Assembly: GCA_049608925.1 (NCBI GenBank) | Contig: JBMYXZ010000052.1 | Location: forward strand, 1 to 9,605 | Length of the DNA: 9,605 nt | Source of the DNA: JBMYXZ01 sp049608925 | Lineage (GTDB): Bacteria > Pseudomonadota > Alphaproteobacteria > JAGOMX01 | Direction of reading: 5' to 3' | Shown: positions 1 to 7,819 of the stretch, in pieces | Numbering within the stretch: position 1 is the stretch's first letter | Layout: every line of letters starts with the position of its first letter | Position numbers and translations under genes: made by a program | The notes under the pieces: model-generated | The model's input: only the letters and a program-made list of their open reading frames with translations | The model's database searches: none | Told to the model about the DNA's origin: nothing

Positions 1-1262
1 TGAATCATATTGCCAGCCTCGGGGCCAATGATGTGCGCCCCCAAAATTTCATCCGTCTCTTTGTCTGTTAGGATTTTCACAAAGCCACCTGAGTCGCCTA
101 CAGCTTTAGCACGGCTGTTGGCCATGAAAGGGAATTTCCCAACGCCATAGTTAATGCCTGCTTCTTTCAGTTGCTCTTCCGACTTACCAACAGTTGCAAC
201 TTCTGGATGCGTATACACAATACCCGGGATTAGATCATAATTCATATGTGGCTTCTGACCTGCCAGCATTTCAGCAAGGGTGACACCCTCTTCTTCGCCT
301 TTATGCGCCAGCATTGGTCCTGCCACAACATCCCCTATCGCATAAACGCCTGGGGCTGTTGTTTGGTAATGGTCGTCAATAATGATGCGGCCGCGCTCAT
401 CTAGCGACACGCCTGCTGCGTCTAGCCCTAACCCATCAGTATGAGGACGGCGGCCAATTGACACCAACACAACATCAGCATCCAACGTTGAGGCACTGCC
501 ATCAGCTGCAGACTCAAGATTAAGCGTCAGTCCGGCAAGGCCCTTATTTACGCCCGCAACTTTGGTGCCAAGCATGAATGATATACCCTGATCTTCCAAA
601 GTCTTTTTCAGTGCTGATCCGAGCTCTCGATCCATTGCAGGGACAATAGCATCAAAGTATTCAATAACAGTTACCTGCGATCCCAAGCGTGACCAGACAC
701 TTGCCATCTCTAGACCGATATAACCACCGCCGATCACCGCCATACGCGGAGGCACAGACTCTAAAGCCAAGGCACCCGTTGACGACACAATAGTCTGCTC
801 GTCAATCTCGATACCCGGCAATGGCATGACCTCGGAACCTGTTGCCAGGATAATATGCTTTGCCGTGACCATGTCTGTGTCCCCCACAGATACCTTGCCA
901 CCGCCCAACAACTGCGCAGCACCTTTTAAGTGCGTGATTTTATTCTTCTTAAACAAATAGCCAATACCACCGGTCAGCTCGCCAACCAGTTTCTGTTTGC
1001 GTCCCATCATCGCAGGCACATCAATATCAACACCGCTGACAGAAATACCGTGACCACCCATTTCAGCCTTAGCTTGATGGTATAGGTGCGATGAATGCAG
1101 CAGCGCCTTTGACGGGATACATCCAACGTTTAGACACGTACCGCCCAGCTCGTACTTTTCCGCACATGCTACTGAGAACCCCAGCTGAGCCGCGCGTATC
1201 GCGCAGACATAACCAGCAGGTCCCGCACCAATAACCAAGACGTCAACGGCGTGATCAGCCAT
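1..1262 (-). CDS. lpdA: Dihydrolipoamide dehydrogenase (E3), C-terminus cut by window edge
   Basis: This FAD flavoprotein reoxidises the dihydrolipoyl group of the E2 subunit and passes electrons to NAD+; in this operon it serves the 2-oxoglutarate dehydrogenase complex in the cytoplasm. I translated the minus strand from the ATG at 1262-1260 and obtained 420 uninterrupted codons. The FAD-binding fingerprint GAGPAG lies at residues 12-17. The redox-active disulfide motif GGTCLNVGCIPSK follows at 40-52, with C43 and C48. The NAD-binding GGGYIG is at 178-183, and an AIGDV FAD motif and the IPGIVYTHPE segment of the interface domain come later. E3 proteins are about 465-475 residues, so roughly 45-55 residues, including the catalytic His-Glu dyad, lie beyond position 1. 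The start is 5 nt after the sucB stop. Its Shine-Dalgarno GGGAG lies inside the end of sucB, which suggests co-transcription and translational coupling. Confidence 0.97.
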   Translation of the reverse strand, partial: MADHAVDVLVIGAGPAGYVCAIRAAQLGFSVACAEKYELGGTCLNVGCIPSKALLHSSHLYHQAKAEMGGHGISVSGVDIDVPAMMGRKQKLVGELTGGIGYLFKKNKITHLKGAAQLLGGGKVSVGDTDMVTAKHIILATGSEVMPLPGIEIDEQTIVSSTGALALESVPPRMAVIGGGYIGLEMASVWSRLGSQVTVIEYFDAIVPAMDRELGSALKKTLEDQGISFMLGTKVAGVNKGLAGLTLNLESAADGSASTLDADVVLVSIGRRPHTDGLGLDAAGVSLDERGRIIIDDHYQTTAPGVYAIGDVVAGPMLAHKGEEEGVTLAEMLAGQKPHMNYDLIPGIVYTHPEVATVGKSEEQLKEAGINYGVGKFPFMANSRAKAVGDSGGFVKILTDKETDEILGAHIIGPEAGNMI

Positions 1263-1267
1263 AAGTT

Positions 1268-2596
1268 TTATACTCCCAGCAAGATATGTTCAGGATTTTC
1301 TATGCATTCTTTGATTTTGACCAAGAACGTCACAGCCTCGCGGCCATCAATGATACGGTGGTCATAAGTCAAAGCAATATACATCATAGGACGCACTTTT
1401 ACCTCATCACCAACAACCATCGGGCGTTTCTGGATTTTATGCATACCCAAAATACCAGACTGCGGCGGGTTCAAGATTGGTGTCGACATCAAAGATCCAA
1501 AGACACCACCGTTGGTAATTGTGAAAGTCCCACCGGTTAGCTCAGCAACCGACAGTTTGCCGTCACGCGCTCTTAGTGCAAGGTCATTGATTTCCTGCTC
1601 AATGCCAGCAAATGACCTGCTAGCAACATCACGGACAACCGGCACAACCAAGCCTTGTGGAGCGCTGACTGCAACGCCGATATCATAGTGATTCTTATAG
1701 ATGATCTCGTCACCATCAATCTGCGCATTGACGCTTGGCACTTCACGCAAGGCTTGTTCTGCTGCCTTAACAAAGAAAGACATGAACCCTAGACGCACAC
1801 CGTGCTTTTTCTCAAAGCGTTCCTTAAGATCTGAACGAATACGCATGACCTCGGTCATATCAACTTCGTTAAATGTCGTCAGCATCGCAGCCGTGTTCTG
1901 CGCTTCCTTCAAACGTGACGCAATAGTCTGACGCAAACGTGACATCTTCACGCGCTCTTCCTGAGGCGCCGCTTGTGTCTGTGGCGCTGGCGGCAGATCC
2001 AGCTCAATCGCCGTATTACCAGTTGTCACAGTAGGTTGTGTATCTTGTGTAGGCGTCGATGTCTCGCCAGTCTTCATAAAGTTCAGCACATCTTGCTTTG
2101 TAACCCGACCATCTTTTCCTGAAGCAGGAATCTCTGCAGGAGGAACATCCCCCTCAGCAGCAATCTTCTGCGCGGCTGGAGACATAATCGGAACCGTACC
2201 TGGAGGCGTTGATGTGGGGGCAAATTCAGGGGAAGGCGCAGGAGATGTGGGCGTCTCGATTGCCTTCAAATCAGGTTTAGCTTCCGCGGTTTCTTCTCGC
2301 GTTGTTTCTTCAGCTTGCTGAGGGGCAGCGGCAGGCGCCGGAGCAGCTTGCGCACCCGCACCAATCTTGCCGATAACATCGCCGACAGCAACCGTTGATC
2401 CTTCTTGTGCAGTAATTTCTGTCAGAGTTCCTGCCTCTGGCGCATTGACTTCCAGCGTCACCTTTTCGGTTTCCAGCTCTACAATGGTTTCATCCTGCGC
2501 AACCGCATCGCCAGCAGATTTCAACCATCGCCCAATCGTAGCCTCTGAGACAGATTCCCCCAGAGGAGGAACGATAAGTTCTTTTACATCACTCAT
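1268..2596 (-). CDS. sucB: Dihydrolipoyllysine succinyltransferase, E2 of 2-oxoglutarate dehydrogenase
   Basis: E2o transfers the succinyl group from E1-bound thiamine diphosphate to CoA and forms the core of the 2-oxoglutarate dehydrogenase complex. The 442-residue product has the standard layout. A lipoyl domain covers about 1-78 with the lipoylated lysine K45 in ETEKVTLEV. An Ala/Pro/Thr-rich linker covers about 82-134. A peripheral subunit-binding domain lies at about 136-174 (SPAAQKIAAEG, GKDGRVTKQDV). A second linker leads to the acyltransferase domain at about 216-442. The catalytic DHRIIDG is at 412-418 (H413, D417), and the protein ends in ILLGV as E2o proteins do. There is a single lipoyl domain. 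The succinyl rather than acetyl assignment rests on that, on the C-terminus and on the position directly after sucA. The ATG is preceded by AAGGAAG about 9 nt upstream. The gene lies between sucA (75-nt gap) and lpdA (5-nt gap). Confidence 0.98.
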   Translation of the reverse strand: MSDVKELIVPPLGESVSEATIGRWLKSAGDAVAQDETIVELETEKVTLEVNAPEAGTLTEITAQEGSTVAVGDVIGKIGAGAQAAPAPAAAPQQAEETTREETAEAKPDLKAIETPTSPAPSPEFAPTSTPPGTVPIMSPAAQKIAAEGDVPPAEIPASGKDGRVTKQDVLNFMKTGETSTPTQDTQPTVTTGNTAIELDLPPAPQTQAAPQEERVKMSRLRQTIASRLKEAQNTAAMLTTFNEVDMTEVMRIRSDLKERFEKKHGVRLGFMSFFVKAAEQALREVPSVNAQIDGDEIIYKNHYDIGVAVSAPQGLVVPVVRDVASRSFAGIEQEINDLALRARDGKLSVAELTGGTFTITNGGVFGSLMSTPILNPPQSGILGMHKIQKRPMVVGDEVKVRPMMYIALTYDHRIIDGREAVTFLVKIKECIENPEHILLGV

Positions 2597-2671
2597 GATC
2601 GTGAACTTCCTTTCCAGATCTTAGCGCCCAAGGCACCAAGGAAAAATTTATTTAAAATCCTTAGTACCAGC

Positions 2672-5575
2672 TTACTCTACATGGAAAGCATGTTCAACCA
2701 GCTGTTGCTGTTTTTCTTCATGAACTTTTGCATAGCCAGTCGCAGTAGATGCTGACGATGGTCTTCCAACATATTTAGGTCGGGGACGCTCGAAGCCAGC
2801 TTTACGCAAAATGCTTTCAAGTGGACGGTCTAAGAAATGCCATGATCCCATGTTCTGTGGTTCTTCCTGGCACCAAACGACATCAGCTGACTGACGATAA
2901 GGTGCCAGTGCTTCCACTAGATGCTCGGATGGAATCGGATAAAGCTGCTCTAGCCTAACAATCGCCACGTCATCAATACCTTGACGTTCACGCTCTGCCC
3001 ACAATTCATAAAAGATTTTGCCAGAACACAAGATCACTCGGCGCAAGTTATGATTGTCGCGGATTGCACTTTTCAATTCGGGCAATACCCGCTTGAATTC
3101 TGTTCCTGGACCAAAGTCTTCCAGTCTAGACACCGCCATCTTATGACGCAACAATCCTTTTGGGGTCATCACAACAAGTGGCTTGCGAATATTACGGCGC
3201 ATTTGGCGACGCAGAACATGAAAGTAGTTCGCAGGCGTCGTACAATTAACCACCTGCCAGTTACGCTCGGCAGACATCTGCAAATAGCGCTCTAGTCTTG
3301 CCGAAGAATGCTCTGGCCCCTGCCCTTCATAAGCATGTGGCAACAACATAACCAATCCCGACATACGATTCCACTTAGCTTCACCGGAAGACAAGAATTG
3401 ATCAATAATTACTTGGGCGCCGTTGGCAAAGTCACCGAACTGTGCTTCCCAAATCACCAATCCATGCGGATCAGCCAAGCTGTACCCATATTCAAACCCA
3501 AGCACAGCAGCTTCCGACAATGGAGAATCAATAATCTCCAGCTCAGCTTGTCCAGCCTGGATATTGTTCAGCGGAATGTGCTTCGCCTCTGTTTGCTGAT
3601 CAACAAAAACGGCATGACGCTGTGAAAACGTACCGCGGCCACAATCCTGACCGCTAAAGCGAACAAAGTTGCCTTCACAGAGCAAACTTCCGATTGCCAG
3701 CGCTTCGCCGGTAGCCCAATCGATTCCTTCACCAGAATCAATTTTTGCAGCTTTATCATTCAAGATGCGTTGCAAGCGTTTATGCACCGTAAAGCCTTCT
3801 GGCACATTGGTGATTGTATGGCCAATCTGTTGTAGAAGCTCGGTCGACACCATGGTTTCGCCATCAGTATTATCTTCGGTACCGAATTCAAAACCGCTCC
3901 AACGCCCGTCTAGCCAGTCAACGGTCTTTTCACTTCTGTTAGCAGCTTCGGTAAATTCATCAGCAAGCTGCTTTTCGTATTCTTGCTCAATGGCCGTCAA
4001 TTCAGCTTCTGTCGCATGATCATCTTCCAATAGACGCTTGCGATAGATATCTTTTGTAGAAGGATGATCGGCAATTTTTGCGTACATCTTTGGCTGCGTG
4101 AAAGAAGGCTCGTCAATTTCGTTATGCCCATGACGGCGATAACAAAATAGATCAATCACAACATCCTTCTTGAAACGCTGGCGGAATTTAATTGCCAGAC
4201 GAGACGCGTAAGCTACAGCTTCAGGGTCATCTCCATTCACGTGGAAGATTGGCGCCTGCACCATTTTTGCCACATCTGAACAATAAGGCGACGACCTGGA
4301 ATGCATCGGACTGGTTGTAAAGCCAATCTGATTATTGATCACCAAATGCAATGTGCCACCCACACGATAGCCCGGCAGTTCGGAAATCATTAATGTTTCT
4401 GCAACAAGCCCTTGACCAGCGAACGCCGCATCACCATGCAACAAGAAACCCATTACCGTCGAGCGCGTGTCATCATGCAGCTGCATCTGCTTCGCACGGA
4501 CCTTACCAACGACGACTGGGTTAACGGCTTCAAGATGAGATGGGTTAGCTGTCAAAGACAAATGAATTTCTTGATTTGAAAACGTCCTGTCAGAAGAACA
4601 GCCCAAGTGATACTTCACATCACCGGATCCCTGCACGTCTTCTGCGCCCAGATGGCCCCCTTCAAATTCCGTGAATATATTGCTAAGCGGCTTGCCAATA
4701 ATGTTTGCCAGCACATTCAAACGACCGCGATGCGCCATACCGAAGACGACCTCTTTCACGCCATGGGCGCCGGCCTCCAACAAGCATTGTTCAATAGCTG
4801 GGATTGTACTTTCCGCCCCCTCAACACCAAAGCGTTTGGCACCTGTGAACTTTGTATTTAAAAAGCGTTCGAAGGTGTCTGCGCGGGTAAGTTCGGAATA
4901 TATCTTCAAACGATCTTGCTTTGTCAGCCGCGAGCGCGCCTCTAGATCTTCCATATGCTCTATGATCCAATCGCGTTGCTCAGGATCTTGGATGTGCATA
5001 AATTCTGCCCCAATGCTATCAGCATATGTCTTATCAAGAATTTCCTTGATCTCATTGATCGTGCCGGACTGACGACCAAGATCACCACCTATGAAAATCT
5101 GGCGGTCGTAGTCTTCCGGGCCAAAACCATACCCTTTTGGATCAAGATCAGCATGATATTCGCGCTTTTCCAGCCCAAGCGGGTCAAGATTCGCCTGCAA
5201 GTGACCACGCACGCGATACGACCGAATCAACATCGATGCCCGGGTTGAATCCAGCACATTATGATAGGCTTGCTCGCCCTGAGCCGTCGTGCTAGCCCCT
5301 TGGGTATTTACAACTTGCGGCTGGAATGCCTCTGGCAGCACACTTGTAGGGCGCCGCGCCCAACTGGCACCATGCATTTCAGTAAGCAGCGCACGTGCAT
5401 CATCATCCAGATTTTCGAACACGCGGATCCAGCTGGGATCCACAGAGGTAGAATCTTGGACGTATTGGGCATACAGCGTAACTAGAAACTGGGCATTATT
5501 GCCAGAAAACAGTGTAGTAGAATCGGTTAAATCAGCCATGGGATTTATCTCTTGGGCAGTTGAGCTTGTTGACAT
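2672..5575 (-). CDS. sucA: 2-oxoglutarate dehydrogenase E1 component (thiamine diphosphate-dependent)
   Basis: E1o decarboxylates 2-oxoglutarate on thiamine diphosphate and succinylates the lipoyl group of SucB, the committed TCA-cycle step. The product is 967 residues, within the usual 930-990. A short N-terminal E2-binding segment lies at about 22-56 (NNAQFLVTLYAQY, DPSWIRVF). The thiamine domain covers about 225-535, with AHRGR at 281-285, KYHLG at 321-325, LTANPSHLEAVNP at 341-353, and the cofactor/Mg motif GDAAFAGQG (381-389) paired with NNQIGF (414-419). RRHGHNEIDEPSFTQP is at 480-495. The transketolase-like pyrimidine domain (about 617-810) contains WEAQFGDFANGAQ and GQGPEHSSAR (751-760), followed by the C-terminal domain with CQEEPQNMGSW. 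The start is uncertain: ATG at 5575 has GCGAG 8 nt upstream, while ATG at 5539 (residue 13, MADLTDST) has AAGAG about 9 nt upstream and would give a more typical N-terminus. The gene is divergent from the small gene at 5731, with no sdh or sucCD directly upstream. Confidence 0.98.
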   Translation of the reverse strand: MSTSSTAQEINPMADLTDSTTLFSGNNAQFLVTLYAQYVQDSTSVDPSWIRVFENLDDDARALLTEMHGASWARRPTSVLPEAFQPQVVNTQGASTTAQGEQAYHNVLDSTRASMLIRSYRVRGHLQANLDPLGLEKREYHADLDPKGYGFGPEDYDRQIFIGGDLGRQSGTINEIKEILDKTYADSIGAEFMHIQDPEQRDWIIEHMEDLEARSRLTKQDRLKIYSELTRADTFERFLNTKFTGAKRFGVEGAESTIPAIEQCLLEAGAHGVKEVVFGMAHRGRLNVLANIIGKPLSNIFTEFEGGHLGAEDVQGSGDVKYHLGCSSDRTFSNQEIHLSLTANPSHLEAVNPVVVGKVRAKQMQLHDDTRSTVMGFLLHGDAAFAGQGLVAETLMISELPGYRVGGTLHLVINNQIGFTTSPMHSRSSPYCSDVAKMVQAPIFHVNGDDPEAVAYASRLAIKFRQRFKKDVVIDLFCYRRHGHNEIDEPSFTQPKMYAKIADHPSTKDIYRKRLLEDDHATEAELTAIEQEYEKQLADEFTEAANRSEKTVDWLDGRWSGFEFGTEDNTDGETMVSTELLQQIGHTITNVPEGFTVHKRLQRILNDKAAKIDSGEGIDWATGEALAIGSLLCEGNFVRFSGQDCGRGTFSQRHAVFVDQQTEAKHIPLNNIQAGQAELEIIDSPLSEAAVLGFEYGYSLADPHGLVIWEAQFGDFANGAQVIIDQFLSSGEAKWNRMSGLVMLLPHAYEGQGPEHSSARLERYLQMSAERNWQVVNCTTPANYFHVLRRQMRRNIRKPLVVMTPKGLLRHKMAVSRLEDFGPGTEFKRVLPELKSAIRDNHNLRRVILCSGKIFYELWAERERQGIDDVAIVRLEQLYPIPSEHLVEALAPYRQSADVVWCQEEPQNMGSWHFLDRPLESILRKAGFERPRPKYVGRPSSASTATGYAKVHEEKQQQLVEHAFHVE

Positions 5576-5730
5576 TTTATATGCTCGCTTTTAAATGTTC
5601 TCGTTCGAGCCTAAAGGCAATAGTTAAACATATCATTAACATGTATCACAAATCCAAAATTAATTATATGGATGTTTTGAAAGGGCGGGAGTACAATTAC
5701 GGGGTTAACTTTTTTAACAGGGAGAAAAAA
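5576..5730. promoter_or_regulatory. Divergent intergenic region between sucA and the secreted-protein gene
   Basis: These 155 AT-rich bases must carry the promoters of the suc operon (leftward) and probably of the small gene (rightward). On the plus strand TACAAT (5692-5697) is a plausible -10, with only a weak -35 (TGGATG, 5669-5674, 17-nt spacing). On the minus strand there is a perfect TATAAT (complement of 5663-5668) without a recognisable -35. Two inverted GTTAA/TTAAC pairs are present: GTTAA-N8-TTAAC at 5623-5640 and GTTAA-N5-TTAAC at 5704-5718. The first resembles the CtrA box TTAA-N7-TTAAC of alphaproteobacteria but has one extra base in the spacer. The promoter calls are tentative; the repeats are seen directly. 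Confidence 0.4.
5719..5724 (+). promoter_or_regulatory. Ribosome binding site deciding the start at 5731
   Basis: AGGGAG followed by six A residues and then ATG gives ideal Shine-Dalgarno spacing. The reading frame is open back to 5560, overlapping the start of sucA, but this site and the signal peptide that begins exactly at 5731 fix the true start. Confidence 0.85.
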
Positions 5731-6156
5731 ATGAAGAAGTTACTGACTATTGCCTTTATCGCAGCAATGACCACCACTGGTGCCAATGCAGGCCAGCATT
5801 CAGATGGCGATGCAAGGCTGGACAAACTGATCGAGCGCAGCAATAAACTGGATGCCGAAATCAGAGATGTTGTTGAAGGTAGTATTTCATCAAAGAAACC
5901 TGCTGAACTAAGCCTTGAATGCACGATAAACTTCCTTCAATTAACCATGGCACACCAAATGGATCTAAAAGATGCATATAAAGCCATGACACTAGAGTGC
6001 AGGAAAGACATACGCCGCGAAATGGAAGAGCGTATCGCGCGTAGTTCAGAAATTAAAAATGCAACCCGTAAGATTCAACAACTGTCTGCACAAAAAAACC
6101 GCACTGATCTGATGATTATGAGACGCCTTGATGCGTTGGATGGCGAGGGAAATTAG
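5731..6156 (+). CDS. Small exported helical protein of unknown function
   Basis: I do not recognise a family. The 141-residue product starts with a clear Sec signal peptide: positive MKK, a hydrophobic stretch LLTIAFIAAM, and an ANA|G cleavage site after residue 20. The mature protein of about 121 residues should be periplasmic or secreted. It is rich in charged residues, and two stretches (about 28-50 and 90-136) have the Leu/Ile spacing and Glu/Arg/Lys content of amphipathic or coiled-coil helices. Two cysteines, C64 and C90, both in LEC contexts, could form a disulfide after export. There is no lipobox and no later membrane segment. It is the only plus-strand gene in the window, divergent from sucA and convergent with the ligase gene, whose stop lies only 25 nt beyond its own stop. 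It appears monocistronic. Gene reality is well supported by the ribosome binding site, signal peptide and terminator-like hairpin; function is unknown. Confidence 0.85.
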   Translation: MKKLLTIAFIAAMTTTGANAGQHSDGDARLDKLIERSNKLDAEIRDVVEGSISSKKPAELSLECTINFLQLTMAHQMDLKDAYKAMTLECRKDIRREMEERIARSSEIKNATRKIQQLSAQKNRTDLMIMRRLDALDGEGN

Positions 6157-6167
6157 CGATAGAAAGC

Positions 6168-6195
6168 ACTAGGCAAGACCTCTAACTTGCCTGGT
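6168..6195. terminator. Hairpin between convergent genes, possible bidirectional terminator
   Basis: AGGCAAG (6171-6177) and CTTGCCT (6186-6192) are perfect inverted repeats around an 8-nt loop. The stem extends to 10 bp through one G-T pair, A-C-T against G-G-T. It sits exactly where the plus-strand secreted-protein gene and the minus-strand ligase gene meet and overlaps the ligase stop codon. There is no strong T-run on either side, so efficient intrinsic termination is uncertain. Confidence 0.5.
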
Positions 6196-7801
6196 AGGCC
6201 TTACAAACCCGCTCCATATACTTAAGGGAACTCTTGCTTCCAAATAGTTCATTATATTCTCTAAACACTCTGCACGCCTCGACCTGTCTATTCATATCCA
6301 TCAAAGCGTACCCCCTATACATTTTCGCCAAAAAGTTATCTGGGTTTTTCTTCAATTCTTTTTCTGTAGATGCAAGAGCCATTTCCAAATTGCCCTCATC
6401 AAGTTCCTGAGCTACTTTTTGGAAACACACTCTCCAATTTCCTGGACTTATGTTACACGAAAGACTGGTCTTGGATAGATCAAAGGGATGATTTGCATCA
6501 ACATACTCGGCATATAGAAGGGATGAAAAAATTGCCAGATACCCGCACAGCCCAATTGCAAGAAACGCTCTATGAGGCTTAACAATAATATCCTCTTTTA
6601 CTAAAGAAAGTAGATAGCCGGCTAGAATAGCTATGATAAAGAATGTGTAAGGGGTGAATAGCGGAAATTGAATTAAAAACTGCACCCCCAGCATTATAAG
6701 TAGCATCACTATGAAAGCGTTTTCTTTATTTAATAGATATGCGACAAGCGAATTTTGATTTTGCGTCACCATCAAAGCAATAAAACAAAACCCCAAGATG
6801 AATACTATCAGCCCATCTTCAACCATATACCTTAGAACTTCACTATGAGGCGTTCTCTCCAAGAGTTGCTCGTTCGGAGGGTAATCCTTATCCCCTTTCT
6901 TGTACGGTATAAAAGAAAACTCAAACTGACCCTGCCCAACCCCCAATGGATTATCATTTATCATATTTATAGTCCGCGACCAAATATGGATCCTGTGATT
7001 TGCAGACTCATGTTTTGTTTCTGAAAAAGCACTTACTGGAGCAGAACCACCAGATTCAGCAGGTAAATAAACCTTTAGTAAAGCCCCGACTCCAACTGCA
7101 AAACACACTATCGCAATACTGGTTTTATTGAACCACTTTGCCTTAAATGTAGAAAACAAATAAATTGCACCTAGCAATAACCCCAAATATACAGACCGGC
7201 AGCCGGTTAAACTTATATAAAATAACCCACATGATAGCAGAGCCAAAAAGACTACCCTTGCAGGTAGTTTAGACCAAAAATTATAAAGACCATAAGCAGT
7301 AAAAATGGTTACCACACCCGCATATTGATTGGTTAAGAAGAACTCATAGATCATTATGCTCAGAAAAATAGCAAGTGAAATGGCTGCCGGGAGAATAAAA
7401 GATGAAAGACTAAGTATGCCGCTTGAAAATATATGGCAAAAAGCAAGTGCCAAGATTACAAAGCTGACCCTATCTATCACCGGCTTAGATACTATTGGAA
7501 CATCATGATAAAGCATTGATATAGCAACAGCAGATACAAACATTATCAAAGCTATTTGCGTCACCCGAGAGAAACGTGGAACCTGCAGAACCTGAGATAC
7601 TATAAAATATCCAATTGAAAAAATGGCAGCTCCATATATTAGCTGCCATTTGATTGCTGTATACTGATCTTGGATAATAGGACTAGTCAAAATTGGCAAA
7701 AAAGCTACGACTGATAGGTAAAAAACTGCGGCAACCTTATCAGTAAGTCGCCTCCCCCCCGCCACATTCAGCAGAAACGGGGAGAATGCAGCAATGCTCA
7801 T
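6182..7801 (-). CDS. O-antigen ligase/polymerase-type membrane protein (Wzy_C family) with TPR-like tail
   Basis: This is a polytopic inner-membrane protein of the Wzy/WaaL/PglL group, which moves a lipid-carried glycan onto another glycan, lipid A core or a protein on the periplasmic side. The 539 residues contain about 11-12 hydrophobic segments between 24 and 430. Family hallmarks are visible: TGCRSVYLG at 199-207 (R202); a periplasmic loop with NHRIHIW and NPLGVGQG (R270, residues 268-291); and TPHSEVLRYMVEDG at 317-330 (H319, E328). Family members carry two conserved arginines and a histidine in such positions. The C-terminal soluble part (about 455-535) reads as one or two TPR-like helical repeats (NFLAKMYRGYALMDMNRQVEAC), as in several PglL-like ligases. 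The ATG is preceded by GGGA about 11 nt upstream. The stop of the small exported-protein gene lies 18 nt upstream, implying an operon. Substrate (LPS, polysaccharide or protein) cannot be decided. Base composition is more AT-rich than in the suc genes. Confidence 0.85.
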   Translation of the reverse strand: MSIAAFSPFLLNVAGGRRLTDKVAAVFYLSVVAFLPILTSPIIQDQYTAIKWQLIYGAAIFSIGYFIVSQVLQVPRFSRVTQIALIMFVSAVAISMLYHDVPIVSKPVIDRVSFVILALAFCHIFSSGILSLSSFILPAAISLAIFLSIMIYEFFLTNQYAGVVTIFTAYGLYNFWSKLPARVVFLALLSCGLFYISLTGCRSVYLGLLLGAIYLFSTFKAKWFNKTSIAIVCFAVGVGALLKVYLPAESGGSAPVSAFSETKHESANHRIHIWSRTINMINDNPLGVGQGQFEFSFIPYKKGDKDYPPNEQLLERTPHSEVLRYMVEDGLIVFILGFCFIALMVTQNQNSLVAYLLNKENAFIVMLLIMLGVQFLIQFPLFTPYTFFIIAILAGYLLSLVKEDIIVKPHRAFLAIGLCGYLAIFSSLLYAEYVDANHPFDLSKTSLSCNISPGNWRVCFQKVAQELDEGNLEMALASTEKELKKNPDNFLAKMYRGYALMDMNRQVEACRVFREYNELFGSKSSLKYMERVCKAYQAS

Positions 7802-7819
7802 TGCATATTTCCCATTTTG

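Noticed and set aside
2638..2662. AAGGA/TCCTT inverted repeat between sucA and sucB
   Set aside because: The arms are only 5 bp around an AT-rich spacer that does not pair well. The genes belong to one operon, so a terminator is not expected.
3568..5594. Many open frames on both strands across sucA and sucB
   Set aside because: They are shadows of strongly conserved genes, with compositionally odd peptides, no ribosome binding sites and no domain signatures.
5663..5691. Perfect minus-strand TATAAT as the sucA promoter
   Set aside because: No sequence resembling a -35 is found at 16-18 nt spacing, and TATAAT is expected by chance in such AT-rich DNA. It is mentioned only within the intergenic entry.
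5560..6156. Longer 198-codon version of the small plus-strand gene
   Set aside because: It would overlap the start of sucA, has no ribosome binding site, and would bury the signal peptide that starts exactly at 5731 behind 57 extra residues.
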